From Phycisphaerae bacterium (GTDB taxonomy: Bacteria; Planctomycetota; Phycisphaerae; Phycisphaerales; SM1A02): a DNA stretch of 5,556 nt. Below, in pieces: positions 1 through 5,556 of this stretch. The notes under the pieces were generated by a model. That model made no database searches. It was not told where the DNA came from and was given only the letters and a program-made list of their open reading frames with translations. The stretch lies in contig VGXK01000158.1 of the NCBI GenBank assembly GCA_016873355.1, positions 1-5,556 on the forward strand, given 5' to 3'. Position numbers and translations under genes: made by a program. Position 1 is the stretch's first letter; every line of letters begins with the position of its first letter.

Positions 1-351
1 ACGAACGACCCAGTCGCGCTTCTCGACCTCGACGGTGATGCGGCGCGAGTGCGTCTGGCGCGGCGAGACCGGATCGATGGTGATCTGCACCACGCGCGGC
101 GCCTCCCATCCTGCGGGATCGGGAAGCGCCGTGGCCAGGAACCACGCGCGGCCCGTCCACTCGCTCGACGCCGGAATCATCCGCTCCGCATCGGGCACGA
201 CCACCATCTCGAAGCCGTTCGCCACGAGCGTCTCGGTCGACGTCGACCAGACTTGCTCGTAGGGCGCCGTGACCGTGAAGGAATCGGTGCAGCCGGCGCC
301 CGCGGCGAGCAACGACCACGTTGCGGCGAGCGTGATTCGTGACGAAGGCAT
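1..351 (-). CDS. Putative exported lipoprotein, N-terminal 117 residues (cut by left edge)
   Basis: I do not recognise a family. Reading the minus strand from ATG at 351 gives an open frame with no stop down to base 1, beginning MPSSRITLAATWSLLAAGAGC. This looks like a short signal peptide: a basic residue at position 5, a hydrophobic run at about 7-19, then Cys21, which could be a lipidation site. The lipobox is weak because the -3 residue is Gly rather than Leu. The following residues (TDSFTVTAPYEQVW, later RAWFLATALPDP and RRITVEVEKRDWVVR) suggest a beta-rich extracytoplasmic domain, and APYEQVW resembles the start of small lipoproteins whose domain opens with a 'xxxVWxA' segment. The C-terminus is missing. 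It is transcribed divergently from the ABC-F gene across 72 bp. An overlapping minus-strand frame (start at 386) is Arg/Pro-rich and is not a gene. I am sure it is coding, fairly sure of export, and unsure of lipidation. Confidence 0.68.
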   Translation of the reverse strand, partial: MPSSRITLAATWSLLAAGAGCTDSFTVTAPYEQVWSTSTETLVANGFEMVVVPDAERMIPASSEWTGRAWFLATALPDPAGWEAPRVVQITIDPVSPRQTHSRRITVEVEKRDWVVR

Positions 352-411
352 CGAGGCATCTTCCTCGTCGCCGCCCCGATTCGCAATCGGCGTGCGGCGC
401 CTCGTCGCCGC

Positions 412-417
412 TACGAT
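412..417 (+). promoter_or_regulatory. Possible -10 element (TACGAT) for a leaderless ABC-F transcript
   Basis: TACGAT matches the TANNNT form of a -10 hexamer and ends 6 bases before the ATG at 424, so transcription would start at or next to the start codon. There is no Shine-Dalgarno-like purine run before this ATG, which fits leaderless initiation. No convincing -35 element lies 16-18 bases upstream. The match is short and could be chance. Confidence 0.25.
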
Positions 418-423
418 CGCCGA

Positions 424-2484
424 ATGCCGCTGGCGGCCCTCATCGACGCGCGAGTCGCCCACGGCACCCAGGTGGTGCTCGACGGCGTCACGCTCGCGGT
501 CGATCCCGGCGAGCGCCTCGGTCTCGTCGGGCGCAACGGTCAGGGCAAGAGCACGATCCTTCGGCTGCTTGCGGGGCGTCTCGAGCCCGATTCGGGAAGC
601 GTGCAGGTGGAGCGAAGCGTCCGCGTCGGCTACCTGCCGCAGATCCCCGACCTCGACCCCGGGTGGACCGTTCGAGGCGCCGCGGAATCCGTCTTCTCGA
701 CGAAGATCGATCTCGAGCAGCGACTCGCGGCGCTGTTCGAACGGATGGCGCACGCGGCCGAATCGGAACTGCCGGCACTCCTGCGACGACAGGCCGAGCT
801 CGAGCACCGTCTCGACGAGGCGGGCGGCTACGCCACCGATCACCTCGTCGACCAGGCGCTGCTCGGCGTCGGCCTCGAGGTCGGTCAGTTCGATCGTCCG
901 GTGTCCGTGCTCTCCGGCGGACAGAGGGGCCGGCTGGGACTCGCGCGCGTGCTGCTCGAGCGCCCGGACCTGCTGCTGCTCGACGAGCCCACGAACCACC
1001 TCGATCTCGAGGGCCGGGCGTGGCTCGAGAACTTCCTTGCGGATTCGTTCGCGGGGGCCGTGATCCTCGTGAGCCACGATCGCTGGCTGCTCGATCGCGT
1101 CGTCGATCGCATCGAGGAGATCGAGCTCGGCCGGCTGAGCGACTATCCCGGGAACTACGCCGAGTACCGCGCGCTTCGAGCCGAGCGGCAGCGTTCGCAG
1201 GCGCGGGTGCGCCAGAAGCAGCTCGACCACATTCGGCGCGAGGAGGCGTACATCCGCCGCTACCGCGCCGGGCAGCGGGCCCGCGAAGCGCAGGGGCGGC
1301 AGACGCGACTCGATCGCTTCAAGCGGGGCGAGCTCGTCGAACGCCCGGCCGAGCTCGAGGTCTTCTCCTTCACGCTGCCGCCCGCCCCGCGCATGGGCGA
1401 CCACGCGCTCGTGGCGCGCGGGATCTCGAAGGGCTTCGGCGGGCGCCGGCTCTTCCACGCCCTCGATCTCTCGATCGAGCCGGGCGAGCGCGTGGGAATC
1501 GTGGGTCCCAACGGCGCCGGAAAGACGACGCTCGTGCGCTGCCTGCTCGGCGACGAGCCGCTCGACGCCGGCTCGGTTCGCGTGAGCCCGCAGCTCCGCA
1601 CGGCGTGGTTCCGACAGACGCAGGAGCATCTCGACCCGGCGCTCACCGTCTGGCAATACCTGCAATCGGTGATCGTCGGCGAGGACGGCGCGGCACGGGC
1701 GAGCGAGCAGCAGTCCCGCGATCTCGCCGGCGCGTTCCTCTTCTCGGGCGCGGACCAGGAGAAGCCCCTCGGCGCCCTGTCCGGGGGCGAACGAAGTCGC
1801 GCGGTCGTCGCCGGACTCGTGGCCGGGGCCCGCAACCTGCTCGTGCTCGACGAACCGACGAACCACCTCGACATTCCCAGCACCGAGCGACTCGAGGCCG
1901 CGCTCGCCACCCCGGCCGAGGAAGGCGGCTACGGCGGCGCGCTCATCCTGATCAGCCACGATCGCGCGCTGCTGGCGAACGTCTGCGATCGACTCGTGGT
2001 GCTCGACGGCGCCGGCGGCGCGACCGAGGTCCGCGGCGAGGTCGCGGCGTGGCTCGAGGCGTTCGTCGAATCACGACGCGGGCGCTCGCAGGAGGGACAG
2101 GCGGCGGAGGCGTCGGGCGCTCGCCGCGACGCGAGCGCCTCGGCGCCGCGCGGAGATCGCCGCCGATCCGGCGGCGCGGCGGCGCCGGGGTCGCACGCGC
2201 CGGAGCCGGGCGCGCCCGCACTGCGCGCCGACGCCGCGTCGGATCAGCAGCGCGCGGTGGAGCGCGAGCGCGCCAAGTTCGCGCGACTCGCGCAGGATGA
2301 ACTCGAGCGCCGAATCGAGTCGCTCGAATCCGAGCTTCGCTCGATCGACGAGCGGCTTGGAAGCGCGGATGCCTGGACGAATGCCGACGCCGCCCGTCGT
2401 CTCACGCAGGAGCGCGAACGGCGAGCGGCGGAGCTTGCTCCGCTCGAGCAGGAGTGGAGTCGCCGCGCCGATCGCGCATCGTGA
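424..2484 (+). CDS. ABC-F family ATPase (Uup/YheS-like) with C-terminal coiled coil
   Basis: This is a cytoplasmic tandem-ABC protein without membrane segments, 686 residues. Domain 1 has Walker A GRNGQGKST at 36-44, Q-loop Gln73, signature LSGGQ at 163-167, Walker B with DEP at 187-189 followed by TNHLD, and the switch SHD at 217-219. The interdomain linker (about 241-310) starts YPGNYAEY and is a charged helical pair, as in the P-site tRNA interaction motif of ABC-F proteins. Domain 2 has Walker A GPNGAGKTT at 361-369, LSGGE at 452-456, DEPTNHLD at 476-483 and SHD at 511-513. Residues about 550-605 are an Ala/Arg/Gly/Pro-rich, probably disordered linker; about 608-686 is a charged coiled coil like the C-terminal domain of Uup. 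ABC-F proteins act on ribosomes, resolving stalled states or giving antibiotic protection; some Uup proteins also bind DNA. All catalytic motifs are intact. The start is the first ATG; no RBS is visible. Family assignment is sure; the subfamily is not. Confidence 0.95.
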   Translation: MPLAALIDARVAHGTQVVLDGVTLAVDPGERLGLVGRNGQGKSTILRLLAGRLEPDSGSVQVERSVRVGYLPQIPDLDPGWTVRGAAESVFSTKIDLEQRLAALFERMAHAAESELPALLRRQAELEHRLDEAGGYATDHLVDQALLGVGLEVGQFDRPVSVLSGGQRGRLGLARVLLERPDLLLLDEPTNHLDLEGRAWLENFLADSFAGAVILVSHDRWLLDRVVDRIEEIELGRLSDYPGNYAEYRALRAERQRSQARVRQKQLDHIRREEAYIRRYRAGQRAREAQGRQTRLDRFKRGELVERPAELEVFSFTLPPAPRMGDHALVARGISKGFGGRRLFHALDLSIEPGERVGIVGPNGAGKTTLVRCLLGDEPLDAGSVRVSPQLRTAWFRQTQEHLDPALTVWQYLQSVIVGEDGAARASEQQSRDLAGAFLFSGADQEKPLGALSGGERSRAVVAGLVAGARNLLVLDEPTNHLDIPSTERLEAALATPAEEGGYGGALILISHDRALLANVCDRLVVLDGAGGATEVRGEVAAWLEAFVESRRGRSQEGQAAEASGARRDASASAPRGDRRRSGGAAAPGSHAPEPGAPALRADAASDQQRAVERERAKFARLAQDELERRIESLESELRSIDERLGSADAWTNADAARRLTQERERRAAELAPLEQEWSRRADRAS

Positions 2485-2531
2485 GCGACGCGCCGCGGGA
2501 CGACGATTCGAGATCGCCGCCTGCCGACCTC

Positions 2532-2693
2532 CTAGAGCGGTTCCTCCTCATTCGTAGCGATCTGGCGGGCTGCGCCATCGTGTGGCATCGTCGGGCTCCA
2601 TCGGCGGATCCTCAAGATCCGCCTGCTTCGCCCTCCTTGCCACACTCGTCTCGCCAACGCCAGCTCGCCACGCCTGAGTCGTCACCGCTCTAG
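2532..2693. repeat. 162-bp imperfect palindrome, MITE-like or fold-back repeat
   Basis: The left end CTAGAGCGGT (2532-2541) and the right end ACCGCTCTAG (2684-2693) are perfect 10-bp inverted repeats. Aligning the outer 56 bases of the two arms without any gap gives 36 matches, with blocks CTGGCG (2562-2567) and GTGTGGCA (2580-2587 with TGCCACAC 2638-2645). The centre is a perfect 8-bp stem, GGCGGATC (2603-2610) with GATCCGCC (2616-2623). The whole unit is therefore one decayed hairpin. A TA dinucleotide sits within each end (2533-2534, 2691-2692), as expected if a non-autonomous IS630/Tc1-mariner-type element inserted at TA, but this is inference. It fills most of the gap between two convergent genes, starting 47 bp after the ABC-F stop and ending 12 bp before the anti-sigma stop. 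It encodes no transposase. It could instead be a REP-type palindrome. Confidence 0.75.
2603..2623. terminator. Central hairpin of the palindrome, possible bidirectional terminator
   Basis: An 8-bp perfect GC-rich stem with a 5-base loop (CTCAA) lies at the centre of the 162-bp palindrome, between convergent genes. Transcripts from either side would form it, so it may help end both. Neither side carries a T-run, so an intrinsic terminator is not proven; it may only be the core of the repeat. Confidence 0.35.
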
Positions 2694-2705
2694 TTCCGCG
2701 CTGGT

Positions 2706-3569
2706 TCAGCTGTGCAGGATCACCGCGCCGCTGGGATCGACGATCTCGAGCCTGCCGAAGGCGAGCTGGAAGCCGTCCGCATTCGTGATTCTCAGCAGCG
2801 TGGTGTGATTCGACGCTCGCAGCAGCCCCACATCGGTCGCCTGGCCGTTGTCGGCGACGATCCGCACCGTGTACGGAATCTCCTCGGGCAACCCGAACGC
2901 CACGACGAGCGCTTCGCCCGTTCGCCGGTTCACGTAGGCCGTGGCCGCGCCGCTGAAGCCGACTTGCGCCGCCGACATGCCGCGAACCAGGCACCCGCCC
3001 TCGGCGAATTCCCGATACGACGTGCCGAGCACGCGCGCGAGCTCCTCGCGGGCGTTCGCGTCGAGCGCCAACTGGCCGATGCGAACCGAGTAGAGATTCG
3101 ACGCCAGGTTGTAATAGAGGCTCACGAGCAGCAATGCACCGATCACGACGCTCGCGGCGCGCCACATGACCGCGGCGCGACTCCATCGCAGGGCGTCCGT
3201 GCGCATCGCATGGTTCGACGCACGCAACTCGACGAGCTCGATCACCTGATCGGCCGCGCTGACGGGAACCGGACGCCGAGGGCCGATCGTGGCGATGGGC
3301 GCGAGCGCGGCGTGGTCCGCGGCCATTTCATCCTTGATGCGCATGACGCAGCGAGCTCCAAGCTCCGCATGGGGCTCGTCGTCGGCAAGCAGCGTCGGGC
3401 TGCTCGCGATCGAAGCCTGAAGCGCCCGGACCTCCGCCTGAAGCGCGGGAGGCGCCGCATGGAAGAGCCGGTTGAGCAGCGTCGAGTCGACCTCGTCGAG
3501 CAGGCCTGCGGCCTCGAGAATCGACAGTTCGACCAGCTCTTCTCGTGACACCGACTCCGATGGGCTCAT
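2706..3569 (-). CDS. Anti-sigma factor, RskA-like, single transmembrane segment
   Basis: This 287-residue protein is probably the inner-membrane antagonist of the adjacent ECF sigma factor. The N-terminal cytoplasmic part (about 9-85; REELVELSILEAAGLLDEVD, then a helical segment with ELGARCVMRIKDEM) has the layout of RskA-type anti-sigma domains. It has no HxxxCxxC zinc motif; its only cysteines are Cys74 and Cys193. One hydrophobic helix at about 134-152 (VMWRAASVVIGALLLVSLYY) is followed by an extracytoplasmic domain. The C-terminal stretch from about 205 (ALVVAFGLPE, YTVRIVADNG, VGLLRASN, LEIVDPSGAV) follows the strand pattern of the anti-sigma-K C-terminal domain. I chose ATG 3569 because GGAG lies 6 bases upstream; an in-frame ATG at 3587 and a TTG at 3749 lack an RBS. 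The sigma gene ends 238 bp upstream. In RskA systems, regulated proteolysis of the membrane protein releases the sigma factor; whether that happens here is inference. Confidence 0.82.
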   Translation of the reverse strand: MSPSESVSREELVELSILEAAGLLDEVDSTLLNRLFHAAPPALQAEVRALQASIASSPTLLADDEPHAELGARCVMRIKDEMAADHAALAPIATIGPRRPVPVSAADQVIELVELRASNHAMRTDALRWSRAAVMWRAASVVIGALLLVSLYYNLASNLYSVRIGQLALDANAREELARVLGTSYREFAEGGCLVRGMSAAQVGFSGAATAYVNRRTGEALVVAFGLPEEIPYTVRIVADNGQATDVGLLRASNHTTLLRITNADGFQLAFGRLEIVDPSGAVILHS

Positions 3570-3575
3570 TGCTGA

Positions 3576-3579
3576 CTCC
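3576..3579 (-). promoter_or_regulatory. Ribosome binding site deciding the anti-sigma start
   Basis: GGAG on the minus strand sits 6 bases before ATG 3569. The alternative starts upstream in the same frame (3587, 3749) have no comparable purine run, so this site favours the 287-residue form. Confidence 0.55.
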
Positions 3580-3755
3580 GTCGCCATGGGCGGGCGAAAC
3601 GCCGACCTTGCTCCCGAGGACTGCGGCACCCGGAGGACTTCATCCGCAATCCGCCGGCGAAACACTCCATTCGCCGAATCCGGAAGCTCGGTCGGGCCTC
3701 TATTCGCCCCGGAGCAGCCGTGGTTCCGGGGATGTCGCCGTCGCGGCAACGATCA

Positions 3756-3771
3756 CCCGAACACCTTCGGG
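3756..3771 (-). other. Small hairpin in the sigma to anti-sigma spacer
   Basis: CCCGAA and TTCGGG form a perfect 6-bp stem around a 4-base loop, 37 bases downstream of the sigma stop codon on the transcribed minus strand. No T-run follows, so it is a weak terminator at best. It could be an attenuator or a processing or stability element that sets the sigma to anti-sigma ratio. The rest of 3570-3807 holds nothing I can assign with confidence: no frame there has convincing codon use, although one small frame spans it exactly (see findings). Confidence 0.3.
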
Positions 3772-3807
3772 CGACTCGATTTGGCCCACCGATGGAAGCT
3801 CGGCGTC

Positions 3808-4368
3808 TCATAGGGCTTTCTCGGACCCGAATCGCTCTCGCAGACGCTGCAAGCCTCGACTCAATGCAGACTTGACCGTTCCGAGCGGAGCGTTCAACTG
3901 GTGGCTCACTTCTCGCAGGGTGAACCCCTGGAGGTAGGCGCGCTCGATGACTTCTCGCTGAAGTTCCGGTAGCTCGCGCAGCCGATCTCGCAGCCGGGGC
4001 GACGCTTCCGAAGGCGGCTTGGTGTCACTCTGCGCGGCCAGGTACATGCCTTCGGGTCGGTTGTCCAGGCCGAGCTGTTCCGGCCGAGCTCCCTTGCGGC
4101 GAAGTCGATCGATCAGATGCCGCCGTGCGATCAACATGACCCAGGTGACAAGGCGGGCGCGTCGCGGATCGAATCGATCCGCCGTGCGCCAGAGCCGCAC
4201 GAAGATCTCCTGAACGGCATCATCCGCCTCCGCTCGGGAATTGAGCACCTGCCTCGCGGCCTTGAAGACGAGCGCGCCGAAGCGGTCGTAGAGGGCGGTG
4301 ACGGCGTCCTCGTCGCCGGCGGCGACGCGCCTCATGAATGCCCAATCCTCCTGTTCAAGGGGGTCCAA
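3808..4368 (-). CDS. ECF RNA polymerase sigma factor (SigK-like)
   Basis: This 186-residue protein (from TTG 4368) directs RNA polymerase to a specific promoter set. Region 2 covers about 11-90: FMRRVAAGDEDAVTALYDRFG, then EADDAVQEIFVRLWRTADRFD for core binding and -10 recognition, and WVMLIARRHLIDRLRR. A variable linker (about 91-125) leads to region 4 (about 128-180), with LPELQREVIERAYLQGFTLREVS and the recognition helix region GTVKSALSRGLQRLRERF. There is no C-terminal extension. The start is uncertain. TTG 4368 has GGAGG 4 bases upstream and leaves a typical short acidic N-terminus; ATG 4335 has AGGAGG 11 bases upstream but begins right at region 2; TTG 4392 is the longest form and has no RBS. 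Pairing with an RskA-like membrane protein downstream suggests a SigK-type envelope-signal system; many such genes are autoregulated. Sigma identity is sure; the subgroup is a guess. Confidence 0.93.
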   Translation of the reverse strand: MDPLEQEDWAFMRRVAAGDEDAVTALYDRFGALVFKAARQVLNSRAEADDAVQEIFVRLWRTADRFDPRRARLVTWVMLIARRHLIDRLRRKGARPEQLGLDNRPEGMYLAAQSDTKPPSEASPRLRDRLRELPELQREVIERAYLQGFTLREVSHQLNAPLGTVKSALSRGLQRLRERFGSEKAL

Positions 4369-4580
4369 GATCCCTCCCGACGCAGTGTTCAAGGCCGCCG
4401 AACGCGCAACAGCGGCCGAATACTAAGACCTTCGTCGCTTCGCCGAAGGAAACGGTACACAATTTGCTTCCCGAGGCGCCCCGGAGGTGGCATGTTCCCG
4501 GACAGGGTGCGATACTTCAGGTCGCAGGGACCGTGTGGGCGGATCACTCTGCATCGACTTGCCGCATTGGGTGGCGTGTG
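4369..4580. promoter_or_regulatory. Divergent control region between sigma factor and pseudopilin genes
   Basis: These 212 bp must hold the promoters of both divergent genes unless one is read through. On the minus strand TAGTAT (4420-4425) is a possible -10 for the sigma gene, with no good -35 at the right distance. CCTTCG (4429-4434) and CGAAGG (4444-4449) form a 6-bp inverted repeat just upstream that could be an operator. On the plus strand GGAAAC (4448-4453) resembles an ECF-type -35 element, but no matching -10 follows 16-17 bases later. The local stretch 4450-4470 is more AT-rich than its surroundings. None of these is firm. Confidence 0.3.
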
Positions 4581-5324
4581 ATGGGACGCAATCGAGAGCC
4601 TGCGCTTGGCCGCACGCGCTGCGATCCGAATTCGCGGCGTGGATTCACGCTCATCGAACTTCTGGTGACGCTGGCGGTGGTTGCGCTCCTCATCGGCCTG
4701 CTCACGCCGGCGCTCGGCATGGCGCGCGAGTCGGCGCAACGACTTTCATGCGCCAGTTGCCAGCACTCGATCGGCAGCGGCATGGCCATGTTCGCGAAGG
4801 ATCACCGCGACCGCCTTCCCAGCAGCTACTTCGGTCGTCCCGAAATCGGCAAGCCGCAGGAGATGATGGCGGCGAGCACCGGCATCCTTTCGCCGATGCC
4901 TGATCAGTGGGAGGGGCTCGGGTGGCTTTCGTCCGGCGCCGGCGGCTATGTCGACTCGGACAAGTGCTTCTACTGCGCCAGCCACAAGGGCTATCACCCC
5001 GTCGAGAAGTACCTGAACAAGTACAAGCTGGGCTCGAATCGCATCTACATGAACTTCCACTACCACGGCGACTACGACCTGGCGACCGGGCGAACGAAGC
5101 TCATCGATCAGCCGGTGTCGACGATCTTCGTGACGGATGGTCTCCGCACGATTGCCGACTTCAATCACCTCAACGGCGCGAATCGCCTGCATGGCGACCT
5201 CTCCGTGTCGTGGCGGCAGGACAGCTCCAACAAGGTCGCCGACCTCATTCCCGAGGTCGAGATCGAACAGAGTCTTCAGGTCGCGATCTACCAGGAGATC
5301 TGGCTGGCCCTGGTCGCCGAGTAG
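4581..5324 (+). CDS. Pseudopilin-like protein with type II secretion prepilin N-terminal methylation motif
   Basis: This 247-residue protein would be processed by prepilin peptidase and assembled in, or anchored to, the inner membrane. A basic leader (1-21, ending RRG) precedes the cleavage site G21|F22; FTLIE follows with the conserved Glu at mature position 5 (Glu26), then a hydrophobic helix at about 27-46 (LLVTLAVVALLIGLLTPALG). The globular part has two CxxC pairs, CASC at 57-60 and CFYC at 129-132, an aromatic segment IYMNFHYHGDYD (155-166), and NRLHGDLSVSW at 201-211, resembling the late HGD..V.W segment common in planctomycete prepilin-type proteins. About 36 residues follow this motif. 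Planctomycete genomes carry many such proteins, mostly of unknown role. ATG 4581 is chosen because it gives a normal-length leader; a weak GGGTGG lies 6 bases upstream, and GTG 4578 is possible. The frame is open further upstream to 4338, but that stretch overlaps the sigma gene and lacks coding character. It is divergent from the sigma gene. Confidence 0.88.
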   Translation: MGRNREPALGRTRCDPNSRRGFTLIELLVTLAVVALLIGLLTPALGMARESAQRLSCASCQHSIGSGMAMFAKDHRDRLPSSYFGRPEIGKPQEMMAASTGILSPMPDQWEGLGWLSSGAGGYVDSDKCFYCASHKGYHPVEKYLNKYKLGSNRIYMNFHYHGDYDLATGRTKLIDQPVSTIFVTDGLRTIADFNHLNGANRLHGDLSVSWRQDSSNKVADLIPEVEIEQSLQVAIYQEIWLALVAE

Positions 5325-5325
5325 C

Positions 5326-5341
5326 GCCGTCGAGCGACGGC
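5326..5341 (+). terminator. Hairpin just after the pseudopilin stop codon
   Basis: GCCGTCG and CGACGGC are perfectly complementary with AG between them (in practice a 6-bp stem with a 4-base GAGC loop), beginning 2 bases after the TAG stop. The position and GC content suit a terminator, but the following bases are not T-rich, so it may rely on Rho or act as a 3' stabiliser. From 5342 to 5510, before dnaK, I see no further gene, no CIRCE element (TTAGCACTC-N9-GAGTGCTAA) and no clear heat-shock promoter. Confidence 0.45.
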
Positions 5342-5510
5342 CCTCACTTCGATTCCGGGGGTTGGGGCCGATCCGCGTGCCAGAACGGCAGTCGAGCCGC
5401 GATGCGGGGGTTCCATCGCTGCGCGGGGATGGCCCGGATGCTCGATTCGCTGCGCTCATGATTGCTTCGACCATGGGGACGACTGGCACCGTGGTTGCCT
5501 TCGCCGCCGC

Positions 5511-5556
5511 ATGGCAAGCAAGATCATCGGCATCGACTTGGGCACCACGAACTCCT
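5511..5556 (+). CDS. dnaK: Molecular chaperone DnaK (Hsp70), first 15 codons, cut by right edge
   Basis: ATG at 5511 opens a frame reading MASKIIGIDLGTTNS to the window end. IGIDLGTTNS is the first phosphate-binding loop of the Hsp70 ATPase domain and is the near-invariant start of DnaK. The protein would bind exposed hydrophobic segments of unfolded clients in the cytoplasm, cycling with ATP together with DnaJ and GrpE. The start fits the family's usual N-terminus, and no in-frame ATG upstream competes (the ATG at 5473 is in another frame). No strong Shine-Dalgarno sequence precedes it. Only the N-terminus is visible, so an Hsp70 paralogue such as HscA cannot be fully excluded, but LGTTNS with this start favours DnaK. 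Confidence 0.9.
   Translation, partial: MASKIIGIDLGTTNS

Noticed and set aside
339..2300. A 653-codon plus-strand frame overlapping the ABC-F gene
   Set aside because: It is extremely Arg/Pro/Ala-rich with no domain, and is an out-of-frame reading of the GC-rich ABC-F gene, whose own frame has every family motif.
2712..3548. A 278-residue plus-strand frame opposite the anti-sigma gene
   Set aside because: It is rich in Arg, His and Asp with no TM or motif, while the minus strand has a coherent anti-sigma architecture and an RBS.
3570..3749. An N-terminal extension of the anti-sigma factor from TTG 3749 or ATG 3587
   Set aside because: No RBS precedes either start, and a stop lies just upstream of 3749. 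The added residues look unlike an anti-sigma N-terminus, and GGAG before 3569 fits the shorter form.
4448..4486. ECF-type autoregulated promoter starting with GGAAAC on the plus strand
   Set aside because: The -35-like motif is good, but there is no matching -10 at 16-17 bases, so I list it only as part of the control region.
4746..5489. A 247-residue minus-strand frame opposite the pseudopilin gene
   Set aside because: It has runs of Val/Ala/Arg without recognisable domains, and the plus-strand frame carries a full prepilin motif; it is an antisense shadow.
5342..5510. CIRCE operator or heat-shock promoter upstream of dnaK
   Set aside because: I looked for TTAGCACTC and GAGTGCTAA and for a sigma-32-type pair and found neither; only a 4-of-6 -10 match (CATGAT, 5457-5462) without a -35.

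Overview
The window is GC-rich throughout (about two thirds G+C, judged by eye) and reads as an ordinary bacterial chromosome segment. The combination of an ECF sigma factor with an RskA-like anti-sigma factor, a planctomycete-style pseudopilin (GFTLIE methylation motif, CxxC cysteines, late HGD..VSW motif), weak Shine-Dalgarno signals and a TTG start suggests Planctomycetota, perhaps Phycisphaerae. This is inference from gene style, not a database match.

Layout from left to right: (1) the N-terminal part of a small exported protein, probably a lipoprotein, on the minus strand and cut by the left edge (1-351). (2) Divergent from it, a complete ABC-F ATPase of 686 residues with a long linker and C-terminal coiled coil (424-2484). 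(3) A 162-bp imperfect palindrome with perfect 10-bp ends (2532-2693), which looks like a MITE or fold-back repeat between two convergent genes. (4) On the minus strand, a one-TM anti-sigma factor (2706-3569) downstream of an ECF sigma factor (3808-4368), separated by about 240 bp. (5) Divergent from the sigma gene, a type II secretion/pseudopilin-like protein (4581-5324) followed by a short GC-rich hairpin. (6) The first 15 codons of dnaK entering at the right edge (5511-5556).

The sigma and anti-sigma genes almost certainly form a regulatory pair: the membrane protein would hold the sigma factor inactive until an envelope signal releases it. The pseudopilin shares the intergenic control region with the sigma gene and is a possible target, but no promoter there is clear enough to show this. 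The ABC-F gene and dnaK are housekeeping-type neighbours with no evident link to that pair. I see no RNA gene, CRISPR array, phage gene or transposase. The least ordinary items are the 162-bp palindrome and a small reading frame that joins sigma to anti-sigma through ATGA overlaps at both ends; the latter is probably chance.
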